The notes beneath the pieces are model-generated. The model worked only from the letters and a program-made list of their open reading frames with translations, was not told the origin of the DNA and did not search any database. Position numbers and translations under genes: made by a program. A stretch of 64,000 bases of DNA from Macropodus opercularis (lineage: Eukaryota; Chordata; Actinopteri; Anabantiformes; Osphronemidae): assembly GCA_030770545.1 (NCBI GenBank), contig CM061109.1, forward strand, positions 15,112,001 through 15,176,000, read 5' to 3'. Below, in pieces: positions 13,101 to 25,805 of this stretch; the first letter of the stretch is position 1, and every line of letters starts with the position of its first letter.

Positions 13101-13669
13101 TGGTGCGTCTCCTGATGGCCATAGCCATCATGCTCTACTACAGTAACTTCTCTCTGGCCATGGAGGAGCGTTTCTCACTGAAGCCTAAAGTGACAGGTTA
13201 TCTGATCAGCTACAGCAGCACCTTAGGGGCCCTGGCTGGGTTCCTGGTGGGGCCGGTGACCCAGGTCTATAGAAACAACATGCCTGCTCTGCTGCTTCAC
13301 TCCACAATTCTCACCTGCTCGCTCATTTTCCTCTACGCTGCTGCGCCCAGCGTCTGGCAGGTGCTGCTCACCTCCACCTTCTTCGCCATTTCCACCACCA
13401 TTGGACGGACGTGTATCACCGACCTGGAGCTGCAGAGGGGAAGCGTCCAAGCCAGTGGGACTCTGATCGGAGCTGGCCAGTCTGTTACTGCTGTGGGTCG
13501 CATCTTGGCTCCTCTGCTGTCTGGCCTGGCTCAGGAGTTCAGCCCTTGCGGTCCACCTAGTCTGGGAGTGGTCCTGGCTCTAGCAGCTGTAGGTTTACTG
13601 CTCATCAGAATCCCCACATGGGACAAGAGAGGGATGACAAAAACAGACAAACTCAGACAAACAGACTGA
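10114..13669 (+). CDS. mfsd9: Major facilitator superfamily domain-containing 9
   Basis: Six coding exons (10114-10200, 10992-11079, 11324-11367, 12292-12421, 12514-12723, 12795-13669) join in frame to 477 residues; human MFSD9 is about 474. The protein is a multi-pass transporter of the MFS class, with unknown substrate. The first helix spans exons 1-2 (CIYVVGFM-DLFGVSMIIPLL). Exon 4 begins GSWSDVVGR, the loop 2-3 signature G-x-x-x-D-x-x-G-R of MFS proteins. Exon 5 carries FILGPVVGGYL, the motif C-like helix 5 glycine/proline run. The large last exon holds a hydrophilic central loop (about residues 200-280) and the second helical bundle. The ATG at 10114 starts in a CpG-rich first exon and is followed by a canonical GTGAGT donor at 10201. 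The order slc9a2-mfsd9-tmem182 is the same as in human 2q12. Confidence 0.94.
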
Positions 13670-14345
13670 AATTTAAAAATCTCACATTTATGCACGACTC
13701 AGAAGTGCTCTAAATTAAAGGAGGCTGTGAAAGACTTACAATGAGGTGTCCCATCTGGGCTTGTCTGGATTGGATGCATTTTGCCAGAAGAAGCTGTGGG
13801 TCAAAATGGAAGCACAAGTTTACCAAGGGATGGAAAACCTCCAGTAAGAGCAGCATTAAGGTGAAGTCGGGGCTAAAACGCTGAATCTTTTTTTGTGTTG
13901 AGGTTTGACCAGGACAAAATGTGGTGCATCTATTAACACACTAGAACATTTAATGTAATTCTGCAGTCACTCCATTGTCCAAGTTACTGTACAGTATATG
14001 GGTCTGCTGATGATGCACTACAACCCAAACACCTACTGCTTCACCAAAGAACAAAATATTTTGATAGATATTCATAGATAAGATGAAAGTGTGGTAAAAT
14101 ATACCAGTTGCACTAAAGATTACCTCAGTACTAGTTCAATGCACTGCATCAGAAATGGTTCCCGTTGTGGTATAAGAACTAAGCTGTTGACTTTCAAAGA
14201 CTTTATTCTTTATATATTTTTGAATGAACATTTTAAAATGAGATTCCTCACAGTTCACCTGAAACACAAGAGGTAGCGGCACATGTAGAAAAGACACTGT
14301 ACAAAAGAATACATGATTTATTTAAATAAACAAATAAAAATGACA
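13670..14345 (+). other. mfsd9: mfsd9 3' UTR
   Basis: Non-coding sequence follows the TGA stop up to two overlapping AATAAA hexamers at 14325-14330 and 14333-14338. The extent is inferred from these signals. Confidence 0.5.
14317..14338. terminator. Back-to-back polyadenylation signals of mfsd9 and slc9a2
   Basis: The plus strand holds AATAAA at 14325 and 14333 for mfsd9. The same 22-base segment holds TTTATT at 14317-14322, which is AATAAA on the minus strand for slc9a2. The two convergent transcripts would therefore end across each other with a small 3' overlap. Confidence 0.55.
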
Positions 14346-14587
14346 TTTTGAGTTTGTCTACGGTGTGTTGAGTTGTACAACACTGCAATGTAATGTTCAG
14401 TTTAAAACCATTCTTTCACTGTAGAGCCCTACACTTATTACTTCTGCCCATTCAGAGGGGTGGTTCACTTGTGTTAATGTTAGTTAGGACCCAGCTTGTT
14501 TAAATAAGCACTGGCTTATTATGCTATGGGAAGAAGAGGTGGGAAAACATTTCATCTGTGCCAGTTCAGCTGCAGCTAAAAGCCACT

Positions 14588-17500
14588 TCACTTCTTTATA
14601 GGCTTCCACTGAGGCCTCAGCAGAGGTTTTCTTGATACGTTGCCTCTGGGTTCAGCAGCCCAGGCTGGAGATGGAGATGAAGGCTGCTCCTCTTCATCAA
14701 GGTGCACAATTCTATAGGGATCAGCTGAGCTGCTGCTTCTGACAGAGTTGAAGTGACGAGGAGAAGCAGGAACACGGGAATGACTACAAAAGGAGTTTGT
14801 TCTAGCCATCCCACGTTCTACGTTGTTGGTCTCACACCTGCTTTCATTCAAAGCATCATTAGAGGATTGTGTTGGTGTGTTCAGCCTGTGTAGTGGTATC
14901 CTGGCTCTGGTGCTGGCACTGGAGCATCTGGAGGGGTACTCCATCCCTGACACGCCTCCGCCATTATCTGGGAATGAGAAAAATTACCTGGTAAAGAAAC
15001 TATTACTCCACATTGTTTTTATACAGTAAAACCGCACATACAGAATAGAATAGAACCCGAAAGGACTAAGACGCTGTGAATGTAAAGTGTTGCCACACAT
15101 TTACTCATCACAGACCAAAGTTGTGCAGCCAAATATTTTATAACATGTTCACAGCAGCAATGTTAATATGCCAAGGTACAATAATTACTAACTACATAAG
15201 GATGATTGAATACGCATATTAAATGTAATTAAATATCCTGAAACTAACTTAAATATCTGCAAGTCATGCCACTCACTGAAATAAAATGCTTTCCAGCCTT
15301 AAATGGAAACTTAAACTAAACATGAATAAATGTTGCTTTAGTAAACTTGCTGCCTCCTGTACCTGCATCTCTCTGCCTCCCAGGAAGATATTTCAAGTCC
15401 AGGCCCTTTCCAGCAGGAAGAGAGAAGTACTTGTGAGATTTAGGCACCGTCTGACAATAGGAGCAGAACACCAAAATCAAGAAGAGAGATGGAAAAGCCA
15501 GGAGATGCAAAACCTGCTGCTTAATTCAGGATATTATAAAGTGCTGTCAAGGCATCATCTATCAGCTTATAATGAAGTTCAATAGCTCAGCTACCCTCAG
15601 TATTTCTGAGAGTCGGAAAAGAGAGCCCAGTACTGGATTTAATGTTTTCCTCCTTACCGGATCGCGAAAGCTGCCAATTCTGAGACTGTGGTGGATGCTG
15701 GCATGGCGCCTGATGAGTATCTCCTTGGTGTGGCTTTCACTGGGCAGGGCGTGCTTCCTTGTGTAAGCAGTCATCTAAAAAAGACAACACGAAAGGTACA
15801 GTATGATGATGAACACTAAGCAGAATCTTTTATTTATTTACAAGCAGTATTATTTGTTGTGCTTAAGAGAATATTTCAAATCAACAAAACGCAAGGAGTC
15901 AACGTGGCAAGTTTACCACAATCAGCGCAACATTCGGTCTCAAAATCAATTAACTCAGGACTAATTGACTTAATGGGAGGAAGTAAAAACACAGCAGCAG
16001 ATGGTTCTTATTTGTGTACTTCAAAGTATCTATAACAGCCTGAAGAGTGACATCATTTCATATTATGCAAATGAGCAGCTGGCCACAAACTGTTGATATA
16101 CAAAACCATAGCTGTACAGAGAGCTGCTGCATTTTTTTTGGGTCATAGTAACTGAGGCATTAGTGATGGAAGAAACTGTGAATAATAAAGAAGAAATGTC
16201 TGAACTTTTCATTTTTGACATGCACACAGTTGTTATCCCCCTGATTAGTAACAACTCACCGGTTGTCTGGTCTTGTACATGTTCCTGGACAGGATGTCAC
16301 AAATATTCTTCTGGTCAGAAGCCAAGAACAACTTGTTACTTTCCTCACTAAAAAAGACAAGAGAGAAAACATTTCATTGGCCTCCTGTTCAGATCAATAT
16401 GTGGTGGTATCACAGTAACAGACCTTGCCAAGGTTTCATACTAGAGAGACTTCATGGAGGGAGCAGCACTGACTCCAGACACCGTGTTCAGGATCTCCAT
16501 TGTGTTCTGCAGCTCCAGCCTCTTGTACAGTGCCACTATGCTGGACTCAGCCCGGCTGTCTCGGATCAGGATCTTACGCAGGAACCGATTATTGAATCTT
16601 AAGAACCTGACAAAAAATTGAGATTACACTGACTAAAGTCCACCTGAGAAATCTGGTTACCAAGGAAGACATGAAGCATGTGTCAAATCCAAAATGCAGA
16701 GAATGTGAAGCGAGACACCTGGAGCCTGGAAAGAGATGTCAGAACAGTCAGAAACAGCAACACTGCATGAAACAAATGCTCAGAGCTCAAAGATGAACCA
16801 AACGTGTGCGCATCAGTCACAGCTGTCATCACTGTCTGTTCCTGTTCGTACTTGTCTTTCCACCAGAAGTGGCTCCATTGCCCACAGAGGTCCTCTATGC
16901 CTGCTACAGTGTGCTGCATGAGCTGAGAGCAAAGTGGGATCTGTTAGCAACAACACACACAAGCACTAAATGTACCATAATAACAATCTGCATCACACCC
17001 TGCTTTGAATCTCTGCATTGATGGAGTCCGGATTGCGGTTGGTTCTGCGGACATCCACGAGTTCAATCAGAGGTCGGATGCTGATGCCCTGCGGACGTCA
17101 TGAAGACTACGTTTCATTTCAGCCACACAACCGTGAGCTGGTTTTCAAGCACTACTGCTGCGTCGGAACTTCAAATGGTGAATGTGCATCTCACACTTGA
17201 AAACAGCTGTGCAAAAAGTCATCTACTGTATAAATATAACTGGCACTTACCTGAAGAAAGACAGTGACAAGGATAACGGTAATAGTGGCAGTAACAAAGA
17301 GCTTCCTGCAACCGATGCTGTGAGGAAGAGTGAAGGCCAAAGCGAATGAAACTGCACCTCGCAGGCCACCATAGGCCAGACCAAACTGGTCTTTGAAGTT
17401 GAACGGAATAATGCGGAAAAGGTTAATGATCAGTGTCAGAAACAAAACACCTGGGAGAAAAAAAAAAGTCTCATCAGAGTTTGATCAGAAGTGGAAAACT

Positions 17501-19657
17501 GGACAAACCCTCTGCTCTGCTTACCCAGACATCTCCACAGGAAGGCAAACAGCAGTGTGAACAGGACATAAGCCCAGTTCCACTCGTGTTCTGTCGTTAC
17601 AGTGACAACACCAAGGAAGAAGAAGATGAGGGTTTCTGAGACGGCGCCAAACATTTTGATCATGTGGCGAACGCTTGCGCAAGAGCGCTGGGAGACATTT
17701 TCCTCCACATAGGATTTCATGACGATAGAGCAGGTCACAAGGCTGCAGAAAGACACACGGTTGTCATTCTGCTTTGTTCTCAAAACACTGAAAATGTTAA
17801 ACACTTTAATCTCTACCCACGCCGTGATAGAAGACATATTGAAAAGCTCAGCCACCAGATAGGCTAGGTAGCTGTACATGAAAACGATGAGGGGCTCGAT
17901 TTCTCTGACCCTGGTGGTGAACCGTGTGGTGAAGGCAGCCACAAAACCAAAGAGAACGCCGAAGACCATCCCACCAAGCCCGACTATGAAGAACCTTGTC
18001 AACACCAACAAAACGTCTTCCACTGCAGGCGTCACAGTCGTGAACATTTGGTACAGAGCCTGAAAATATACAAACACAGAGAAGCGGTTTGCTTACATGT
18101 ACAAACTCCTGTAACTATTTCTTCAGGTGCTCGCGGGCAATCTCCAAGTCATTCAGTCAAATTTCAGAAAGGGTTTTCATGATGCTGTGCTGGAAGGAAA
18201 TATTCCAGGAAACGTAAAGACGAGATAAAGTCAAGAGTCTACTCAGATGAGTCTTACGCTCCAGGCCAAGCTCGTCAGACAGGAGGACGGCATGAAGCAT
18301 TTCACAGGATGATAATACTCCTAGTGTTGCGTTTCAGACAATGATAATACTCCTAGTACTGAATTTCAGATGACGATAACACTCTTAGTATTTTGGAAGT
18401 GCTTGTGCATCTTGTTTCGTGGGTGTAGTTTTTTTTCACACAAAGACTTCTGTACAGGCTGCTACAGTATTCCAGTGTCCTGGGTAAGTATTTGTCTTCA
18501 TTCTTCTTAAAGACAATGGCCACTGCACCAAAGCCCAGACCAGATTAGTTTCAGCCACAGTTCAAATGATGGCGTGTGCGTTAACTCCTACTCAGGAACC
18601 GGTTTGAAAACATCGGAGCAAGCTCTCAAAGGTACACGTCTGGAGTCCGGTGTGTTTGTATCTAACAAAATCAACACTTAAATTCATCAGGCCCACGTCT
18701 GATTAACAATGGAGTCTATAATGAGGTATATGTCGCCACTGTGTCCCGACAGGCCGATGTCTGTAGCAAGCATCATCTTAATGTAAAGGGCACACATTCA
18801 AAAACTATTTATAATCTGTGCGTAGCCCGCTCACCACAATGACAGCGTCATTGAAGAGGCATTCCCCAAACATCGCAATGTAGAGCTGCTCGTTGACAGA
18901 AATATCCTCAAACACGTTCAGCACAGCTACAGGGTCCACGGCTGAGATGATGGAAGCAAACAGCAGGTTCTCCTGGAGGCTGACGTCCTGCACACCAAAA
19001 GCTTCAATCTGACAAACGGCAAACAGAGACAGGCCTGTGCCAGTGACGTTCCACAGAGTCCCCACCACTGCGAACCAGAACACCTGCACGCACAAGGAAA
19101 GGTGAATAAAATGGATAAGAGGGAGAGTGACACAATAAGCAGTGAGGTAACCAACCGTGCCGATGTTCTCAAAGAAAGGCCTCGTGGGGAAAAAGTAGCC
19201 TGACTCGAGGACAATTGGAGGAAGCATGTAGAGGAAGAAGGCCTGGCTGGTGAGCACAGCAGGCGGCTTCTCATGGACACAGAACAAGATGCCACCAACC
19301 ATCAGACCAAGGCTGATCAGAAGGCACGACTCAGGCGCCCAGATGGTAATCCTGTGGTACACATTAAACCCTGAGGCAAGAGAGGAGACGTCAGGTCAAA
19401 AGCAAAGACCCCTTGTCAACGTCTTATGCGTTTGTTGTTGCCTTACCAATCTTCGCAAAAGAAGCCAAGAGCACCCAAAGAGTGATCTCAAAGGGAATCT
19501 GTATTCTTGCATAATTAATTGTAAACAAGGGTAAATTTCCCTTTTCTCCGTCGCCAGGCGCAACAGGGGGTCTAGTAGTTATGGGAGCGAGTTCACCTGC
19601 GCAGACACGCACAACACTTAAAGACGTGAGGACGAATAAAAAGCCTGCTGTGGTCAT
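14588..19657 (-). CDS. slc9a2: Sodium/hydrogen exchanger, NHE2 type
   Basis: Thirteen coding exons, in transcript order: 19657-19447, 19370-19156, 19083-18835, 18059-17821, 17742-17525, 17450-17251, 17088-16999, 16922-16852, 16606-16442, 16347-16260, 15774-15658, 15450-15363, 14967-14588. The frame closes at 776 residues; human NHE2 is 812. The protein is a plasma-membrane electroneutral Na+/H+ antiporter. A signal-like hydrophobic start (MTTAGFLFVLTSLSVV) is followed by the FEITLWVLLAS helix, the FFLYMLPPIVLESGYF inhibitor-binding helix, the active-site block FGECLFNDAVIVALY with the Glu and Asn-Asp pair, and YVEENVSQRS. After about residue 480 comes a cytosolic regulatory tail with KEILIRRHAS and a Ser-rich end. 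Similarity and location beside mfsd9 favour NHE2 over the related NHE4. Oddities are a GTTGGT donor after exon 2 and the altered active-site block. The original GTG-initiated frame extends four codons upstream, but the ATG at 19657 is the natural start. Confidence 0.9.
18309..18398. repeat. 32-bp tandem repeat, about 2.8 copies
   Basis: The core GATAATACTCCTAGT appears at 18311 and 18343, and a variant GATAACACTCTTAGT at 18375, giving an exact 32-base period. It lies in the slc9a2 intron between exons 3 and 4. It is a short degenerate minisatellite. Confidence 0.85.
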
Positions 19658-22600
19658 GGCTGGATCCACTTTGCGTCGCTCCCATGCATGTAACGAAGTC
19701 TAAACGAAATCAGTATCAAAACACACGTCGTTGAGCTTCAATCACTCCAGGCTGAAAAAAGAAGGTTAGCAACAAAGTAACTTTCTCCTCGAACAGCTGC
19801 CACAGGTCACTTCACTGCTAACTGAAAACTGAGTCTTCTGGATGCAAAGCACCTGTGTTTTACATGCAGCGCGTCCACGTGCTCCTTCAGGGGCGCGCAC
19901 GGCCCCGAGCACCGCTCTGATTGGATGCGAAGCAGGTTCAAAAGGGGTGGGACTTTGTGTTTCCTTGGACCAATGACGTTCTTTCAGCTTTACGCAGCGA
20001 GTCTGTCGGGGATATTAAATTCTGAACAATTATCTTTTGTTGGAATTTCATATTTTGTGAATTCTTATTTCTTATTTTAATTAGTTGTGTTTTCTTTTGA
20101 CTTGTGTTGCGTTACTGTAGTTTAATGGCATTTGTGTGTTGGAATTTAATCACTTTAATTTCAGCATTGTTAGTGTTGTGTAGATTGAATTTGCCAAGAC
20201 ATGTAAGCTGGCACAATGAGTTGTTTTCTGCAGACCGAGCAGGCAGCGCCCCCCAGTGGACGCAGCTTGTTCAGGGGCGGTGTTACGTACGTCTCGGATG
20301 TGTCACAGGGAGTCCGGGCGAGTCTTGACTGCAGACACCGTCGAGGATGCGCATCAGTATGAGAAGAACCCACCACCATCCTCTTAACGGTATGAGATTT
20401 GCATTCTTCTTCGGTCGTTTCGTGTGTGAGCACCGGATGGTTTGTCGATGCTTGTGCTCTGTGGGGGGATGCTGTCGCCAGGACAGAGCAGCAGCTCGCA
20501 GCAGCCTCAGAATAAGAGATATTTACAACCACAGCAAGGTCTCAGACGTCGACTTGTCTGATTTGTTCTAAACGCCGCCTGTTTTATTCTTATGCTAAGC
20601 CAACCCGCAGCAGCGCACCAGCCCCAGTGAATGAGCACATATCATGACGCAATGTTTGTTGATGTCTAAGTAGAATTGTGATATTCCTGGGCCATGCTGC
20701 CATAAATAGACCTTTACTGGCCGCTCTGGCCTCATCTCTATTAAAGCTGCTCCGTAAACAAACTACATGCTGACAGACAGTTTTATGCACAGAAGCCAAG
20801 ACATGGATGATGTACATGCTTGTTTTTCTCATCACTACCGGATGTGTGGCTTGGTGATAGGGTGTCACGCCATTGCAGGCCTTCCCAGATGCTCCCATCA
20901 GAGCGTGAAGGATTAGATTATATACGTGGAATCACTGATTTTATTCTTGTCATAACAGAGCGGGAAAGAAATCACCACCAGTTCCTCTACGATGCACTTT
21001 TAGTAATTTGCTATTTTTCTTTCTTTATGATATTGAATGTGTAGATGAAATTCTCTCCACCTGTGAGTACATGGTTACAACAGGAGTCTCTCTAGCAGTT
21101 CAGCACCGCTTAGCTCAGAACCAAACATGGGTCGATAGAGGGAAATTCAGAAGAACAGCAGAGGAAAGGAAAGAGCCAGGTTGATGACAGAGCAGAAAAA
21201 GGGACCAGGAGACATTTGGGAGTCATTTAAAGGCGAGAAAAGAGATGAGATCCAGGACACTGAGGTGTTGCAGTGCAGCTGGTGTTGACAGCGTCTGCAG
21301 GGGGCCAGCTGTGGGCCGCTAGATTGACTAACTGGGTCACACACTGCCTCTTAGGACCAAGTACCACAAGGACACTTAACATTGTCATTCTCACCAGATG
21401 AATCAGACAATAACGAACGATCGATTGTTAATTGGCTTTCGCTGCTGGAGGTTTTGTCTCCCCTCAAGCAGACCACATGTAGCTGATGACAGACTGATGA
21501 GACGATGATGATCCTTGACTCCCTGTGGCTCCGCATTAGATCCACTACGGCTTTCCTAGAGAGCTTCCCACAGCGCTTCAGGCAGTGGCGATTACAGCAT
21601 GTTAGAAGAGAGCTCCCACTGACAGCGACGCCCACACAGCCTAATGAGGCAGAGCATCCATGCTGCAATTGTCATCTGTTTTGGTCTCACACGAGAGCAC
21701 TAAAGCAGAGATTAGACCACAAGAACCCTCACACTGACTCTTCTTTGGCTTTCGTGTTGTGCACATGACTTTGTGACGGAGGATGCACACAGGTGATTTG
21801 TAACAGACCTTACACGTGGATCCACGGTGGCCCACGTGGTCTCCTGTTGTCAGCGCAATATCAAATATCCAATGTCCATCAGCTACCAGAGACTGACCCG
21901 GTGTTCCAGGGCTGCAAAGTGGCCTTTATTCCAGCTGAGGCACGAGTCTCACATGCTACAGGAAATAAAACGCGTGTTCTCAGGGTCAGTTTGAAGCAGC
22001 CACCCCACCTGCTGCGCGTCCTGCATCCTTTGCATCCTCTTCATGCACCACTTTCCTTTTTTTGCAGCTGTACCTTACATCTGTCTTATCACAGTAGTTC
22101 CTGTGTGAGATTAGCTTCAGCATAGGTGATGGGTGACGGTGAAAATGACCACGACGAGTGTCAGCAGTGGATTTGTTGCTCTAATTTTTGTCGTCAGACT
22201 TTATTTGTCTCACCATCAAAGCGTTAAAGCTGCTGCAGCTCGGTTGTCATATCCCACAGCTGTGTGAAAAGTCACACTTTCCCCCACCGAATGTTTGCTG
22301 CTAATATGAGCCTATAAGTGAGGGCAAGGAACTACACTACCTCTTAGATGCTGTTCATCGTAGAATAAGCATCGTTTTTACTGTAATGTGATGCTGAGCA
22401 AGTTAAGTGACTAATTATAAGCAGGGTTCTATTTTGGTGAACGTTTTCCAGGCACAGCTGCCATCTTGATGAAAGGATGATGTCAGTAGATCAGATGTTC
22501 CGTTTGTTTCAGGTATTTCAATGAGCACAGCGGATGACGTTTTCCATACTTTCTCTCTTTTCAGTTTTGTCATTGATCTATCTGTGACCGCTCAGTCGAG

Positions 22601-22702
22601 GGTGATCAGCGTGTACATCTCTGAGGAGAACTGACGGGGCACAGCTTTTAATTTGCAGCTGCTCGACGCTGTTCTGCTCTTCATCCCCGACGTGAACCCA
22701 CC
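19658..22702. other. Intergenic region between divergent slc9a2 and inpp4a
   Basis: This 3-kb stretch holds the presumed promoter and 5' UTR of slc9a2 on the left. A CCAAT box and an overlapping TGACGT are at 19970-19979. The untranslated leader of inpp4a lies on the right. Frames up to about 120 codons occur but none resembles a known protein or has good exon boundaries. Untranslated inpp4a exons could lie here but cannot be placed. Confidence 0.5.
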
Positions 22703-25700
22703 ATGGCCACTAAGGAGCGCAGCCCCCGCCATCGGCCATGGTCTGTGTACCGCGCCAACACGTTTGATCTCTCAGCTGAGATGATAGGGCTGGCTCTCTC
22801 AGGTAACTAAGTAACAGCTACCATGGTAACCTGTTTAGTTTATCGATGGCAACGTGCATGAGAAAACAGCGTTCTTACTCTCATTTCTCAATCCGACAGG
22901 CAAAAGTCAGGACCCAGATGAGCCAGTTCTGGAGTTTAGTGTGGGTACGTTAAAAACAACTTGAACACACTACCAACAACTCAGAAATACAGTCAGTTCC
23001 TGCTGTGGCGGATTAGTGACATCCCACTCGTAAATCCCACAGTTTGTAATCTCTTCCTGTGTTTAAATGTTACAGCCTGCAGTGAACTTGTTACTCCGTC
23101 TCTGGATCGTAAGCCAACCAGCTTTGTGGCCGTCAGCTGCACCACTCCGCCCCAGGCCTTCTGGACCAAGCATGCTCAAACTGAGATCATTGAGGTACTC
23201 TAACGCTTGCTCACGTTCATCCCTGTGAGCTGTCAGAGAGCTGAGCCCACCTCATCCTTCTCCCTCACTCTTTTGCAGGGCACCAATAATCCCATCTTCC
23301 TGAGTAGTATAGCCTTCTTTCATGACTCTATGATCACTCAGCAGACTCAGGTCAAGCTCTCTGTCTACGATGTGAAGGATCGAGCCCAGGGCACAGTAAG
23401 TCTCCACTACCCTTAAATATCCTGTTAGGAAATAAAGAAAAGTCTCCTTAGTAACACTGTAACTGTTTTTATGTGACAGATGTACATGCTCGGTTCAGCC
23501 ATGTTCTCTGTGAAGGAGCTGCTGCAGGACAAACACCACAGACTTCACCTGGCTCTCAGGTACCAGACATATAGCAACACACTTCCTCTGTAAAATGATA
23601 TTGGGTAGTTGCTGAGTTTGGCTTCAGGGATGTTCATTTACCTGATTTCTCTGCATGTCAGGTCAGCAGAGAACGTACGCGTGGGCAACATCACCGTCAT
23701 CGCGTGGCAGGTAGAGGAGAAGCGTGAGCAGAGAGCTCCTGTCGCACGGTTACAGAGAGGAGACACCATTAATGGAAGGGTGAGAGATCAACAACAACTC
23801 TCACCCGCATTCATCACAGCTCAGATGTTTACTTTATGTAAACGTTATTGTTTGTGTTCTCGTGTGTCAGATGGTTCTCCCTGTTGATGAAAGTCTGACT
23901 GAATCCATGGGGATTAAATCCAAGTCCTCATCTCTGTGCAGAGACCCACTGCTGAAGGCCGGTGAGTGTGTATCCTAAACGTTGTTAGCCTCCTGTGGCG
24001 ATGAATGGCTGCATTAGCGTGTTTTGGTGGGCTCCAGTGTTTGGCAGTATCATGTCGCGGACGTACCGTTTCCCCACCACGGACGGCAACCACCTGCGGA
24101 TCCTGGAGCAGATGGCAGAGAGTGTGCTCTCCCTGCACATCCCCCGGCAGTTCGTTAAACTGCTGCTGGAGGAAGACGCCGTCAGGTACCTTTTAAATGT
24201 TATATATATAAAATATTAAACCAGCTGAAGAAAAGATGTAAAAATGTGCGTTTTAATGTGCTGCGCAGGGTGTGTGAGCTGGAAGAGCTGGGTGAGCTGT
24301 CCCCATGCTGGGAAAACCTGAGGAGGAAGATCATCACTCAGTACCAGACCATCATCCTCACCTACCAGGAGACCATAAGTGACCTACATGAGTATAAAGG
24401 TTAGAGCAACAGATGTTTATGTATGATTTCAATAGTGCTCTCACAAGAAAAAATTCTCATCTTTGCCCTGCTGTTTTTTTTTCTCAGGTCCTTCATTTAA
24501 GTCTAGCACCTTAAAAGCTGAGAGGAAGTTGGAGTTTATTCCGACAAACCTTCACATCCAGAGGATGAGGGTACAGGGAGAGACGGGTTACGGTGGGTAT
24601 TACCTTACACATTATGTGTCCAGTAAACAGCATGTGAACTACGTTTAATAATACTCTTCTGGTCAGACTGGACATATGATGTTGTGACTATTGGAGCACC
24701 TGCAGCACATCATCAAGGCTTTAAAGGCTGCGGTCTCCGAAAAGTGCTGCACAAGCTTGAGGAAACCAGGAAACAGTGAGTTGAGCTAAACGTGAAACAA
24801 GAAACCACAAATGTTAAGGTTTTAGGTTTTTAAATTAAATTAAATAATCTTGCTTCTCATGTTTTCTGTTTTTCTGGTTTAGGGCTTATGAGGAGAGGTG
24901 AGATCATGCGTCAGGTTTGTGTCTCTTTTGTCCCTGCTTTCTAAACCACACTTGCTCTATAACTGTATTTGTATCTCTGTCTTCCACAACCATGCACAGC
25001 CAAAGCTCAGCTGGCTCTGGCTCCAAAGTCATGACGTACCAGCCTCAGGATGTCATCAAAGCCAAGGAGCTGATCGGTCAGATTAATACTCTGAAGACAC
25101 AGGTGTGTTACTACACTGAGCGTCTGTCGCGGGCTGCTAAGGAACGTTCAGCCAATGCGTTGGAGAGAACCCTGGCCATCCTAACGGAGAAGGTAAGACC
25201 AGTGAACCTTCTTCTTCCGCTCCTCAGTTTGGTTTCTTAATGGATGGATATAGGGCGTGAGTCTGTGTTGCTTTACCTTCACCCCCTGCAGACTCGTCAG
25301 CTCGTGACCGTGTGTGACTCCAAGCTGCTCTCCTCTGCCATCCTCGCTCTTGCGGCTGCCTGCCCAGAGATCACTCAGCAAGGCACACCGTCCCCATCCT
25401 CCTCTTCCCTCTCACCCTCCTCCCGTTCCCCATCCCGCTCCCCCTCTCGCCACTCCACCTCTCCATCTCGTGCTGCCACCTCCCCTTCTCGCCACACAGC
25501 TCCTCCAGAGGGCAGCGAGGGGAGTAAAAACAAGCGCGCTTCCATGCAGCCAGATTTGCATGAGGAGTGGGTAAGAGACAACTCAAATTCTTCTTTAATG
25601 GTTTTTTTTTTTATCAGGATGACCAACACTATGTTCAACATGTGTGTGTTCGCAGGAGAAGGTATGGTTAAACGTTGACAAAAGTCTGGAGTGTGTGATC

Positions 25701-25805
25701 CAGAGGGTAGACAGGTTGCTGCAGCGAGACAAACTCCAGAGTGACAGTAGTTCTGACGATGTGTTCGCACTCGCCAATGAGGTGCCGAGCAGCACTAAGA
25801 AAGGT

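Noticed and set aside
14588..19657. Assignment of the exchanger to NHE4
   Set aside because: The sequence blocks GTLWN, SLFAVCQIEAFG and the KDQFGLAYGGLRGA region are closer to NHE2, and the neighbour is mfsd9 as for human SLC9A2. A fish-specific paralogue cannot be fully excluded without a tree.
20104..22125. Plus- and minus-strand frames of 65-120 codons between slc9a2 and inpp4a
   Set aside because: None resembles a known protein or has consistent splice borders. They overlap one another on both strands, as expected by chance.
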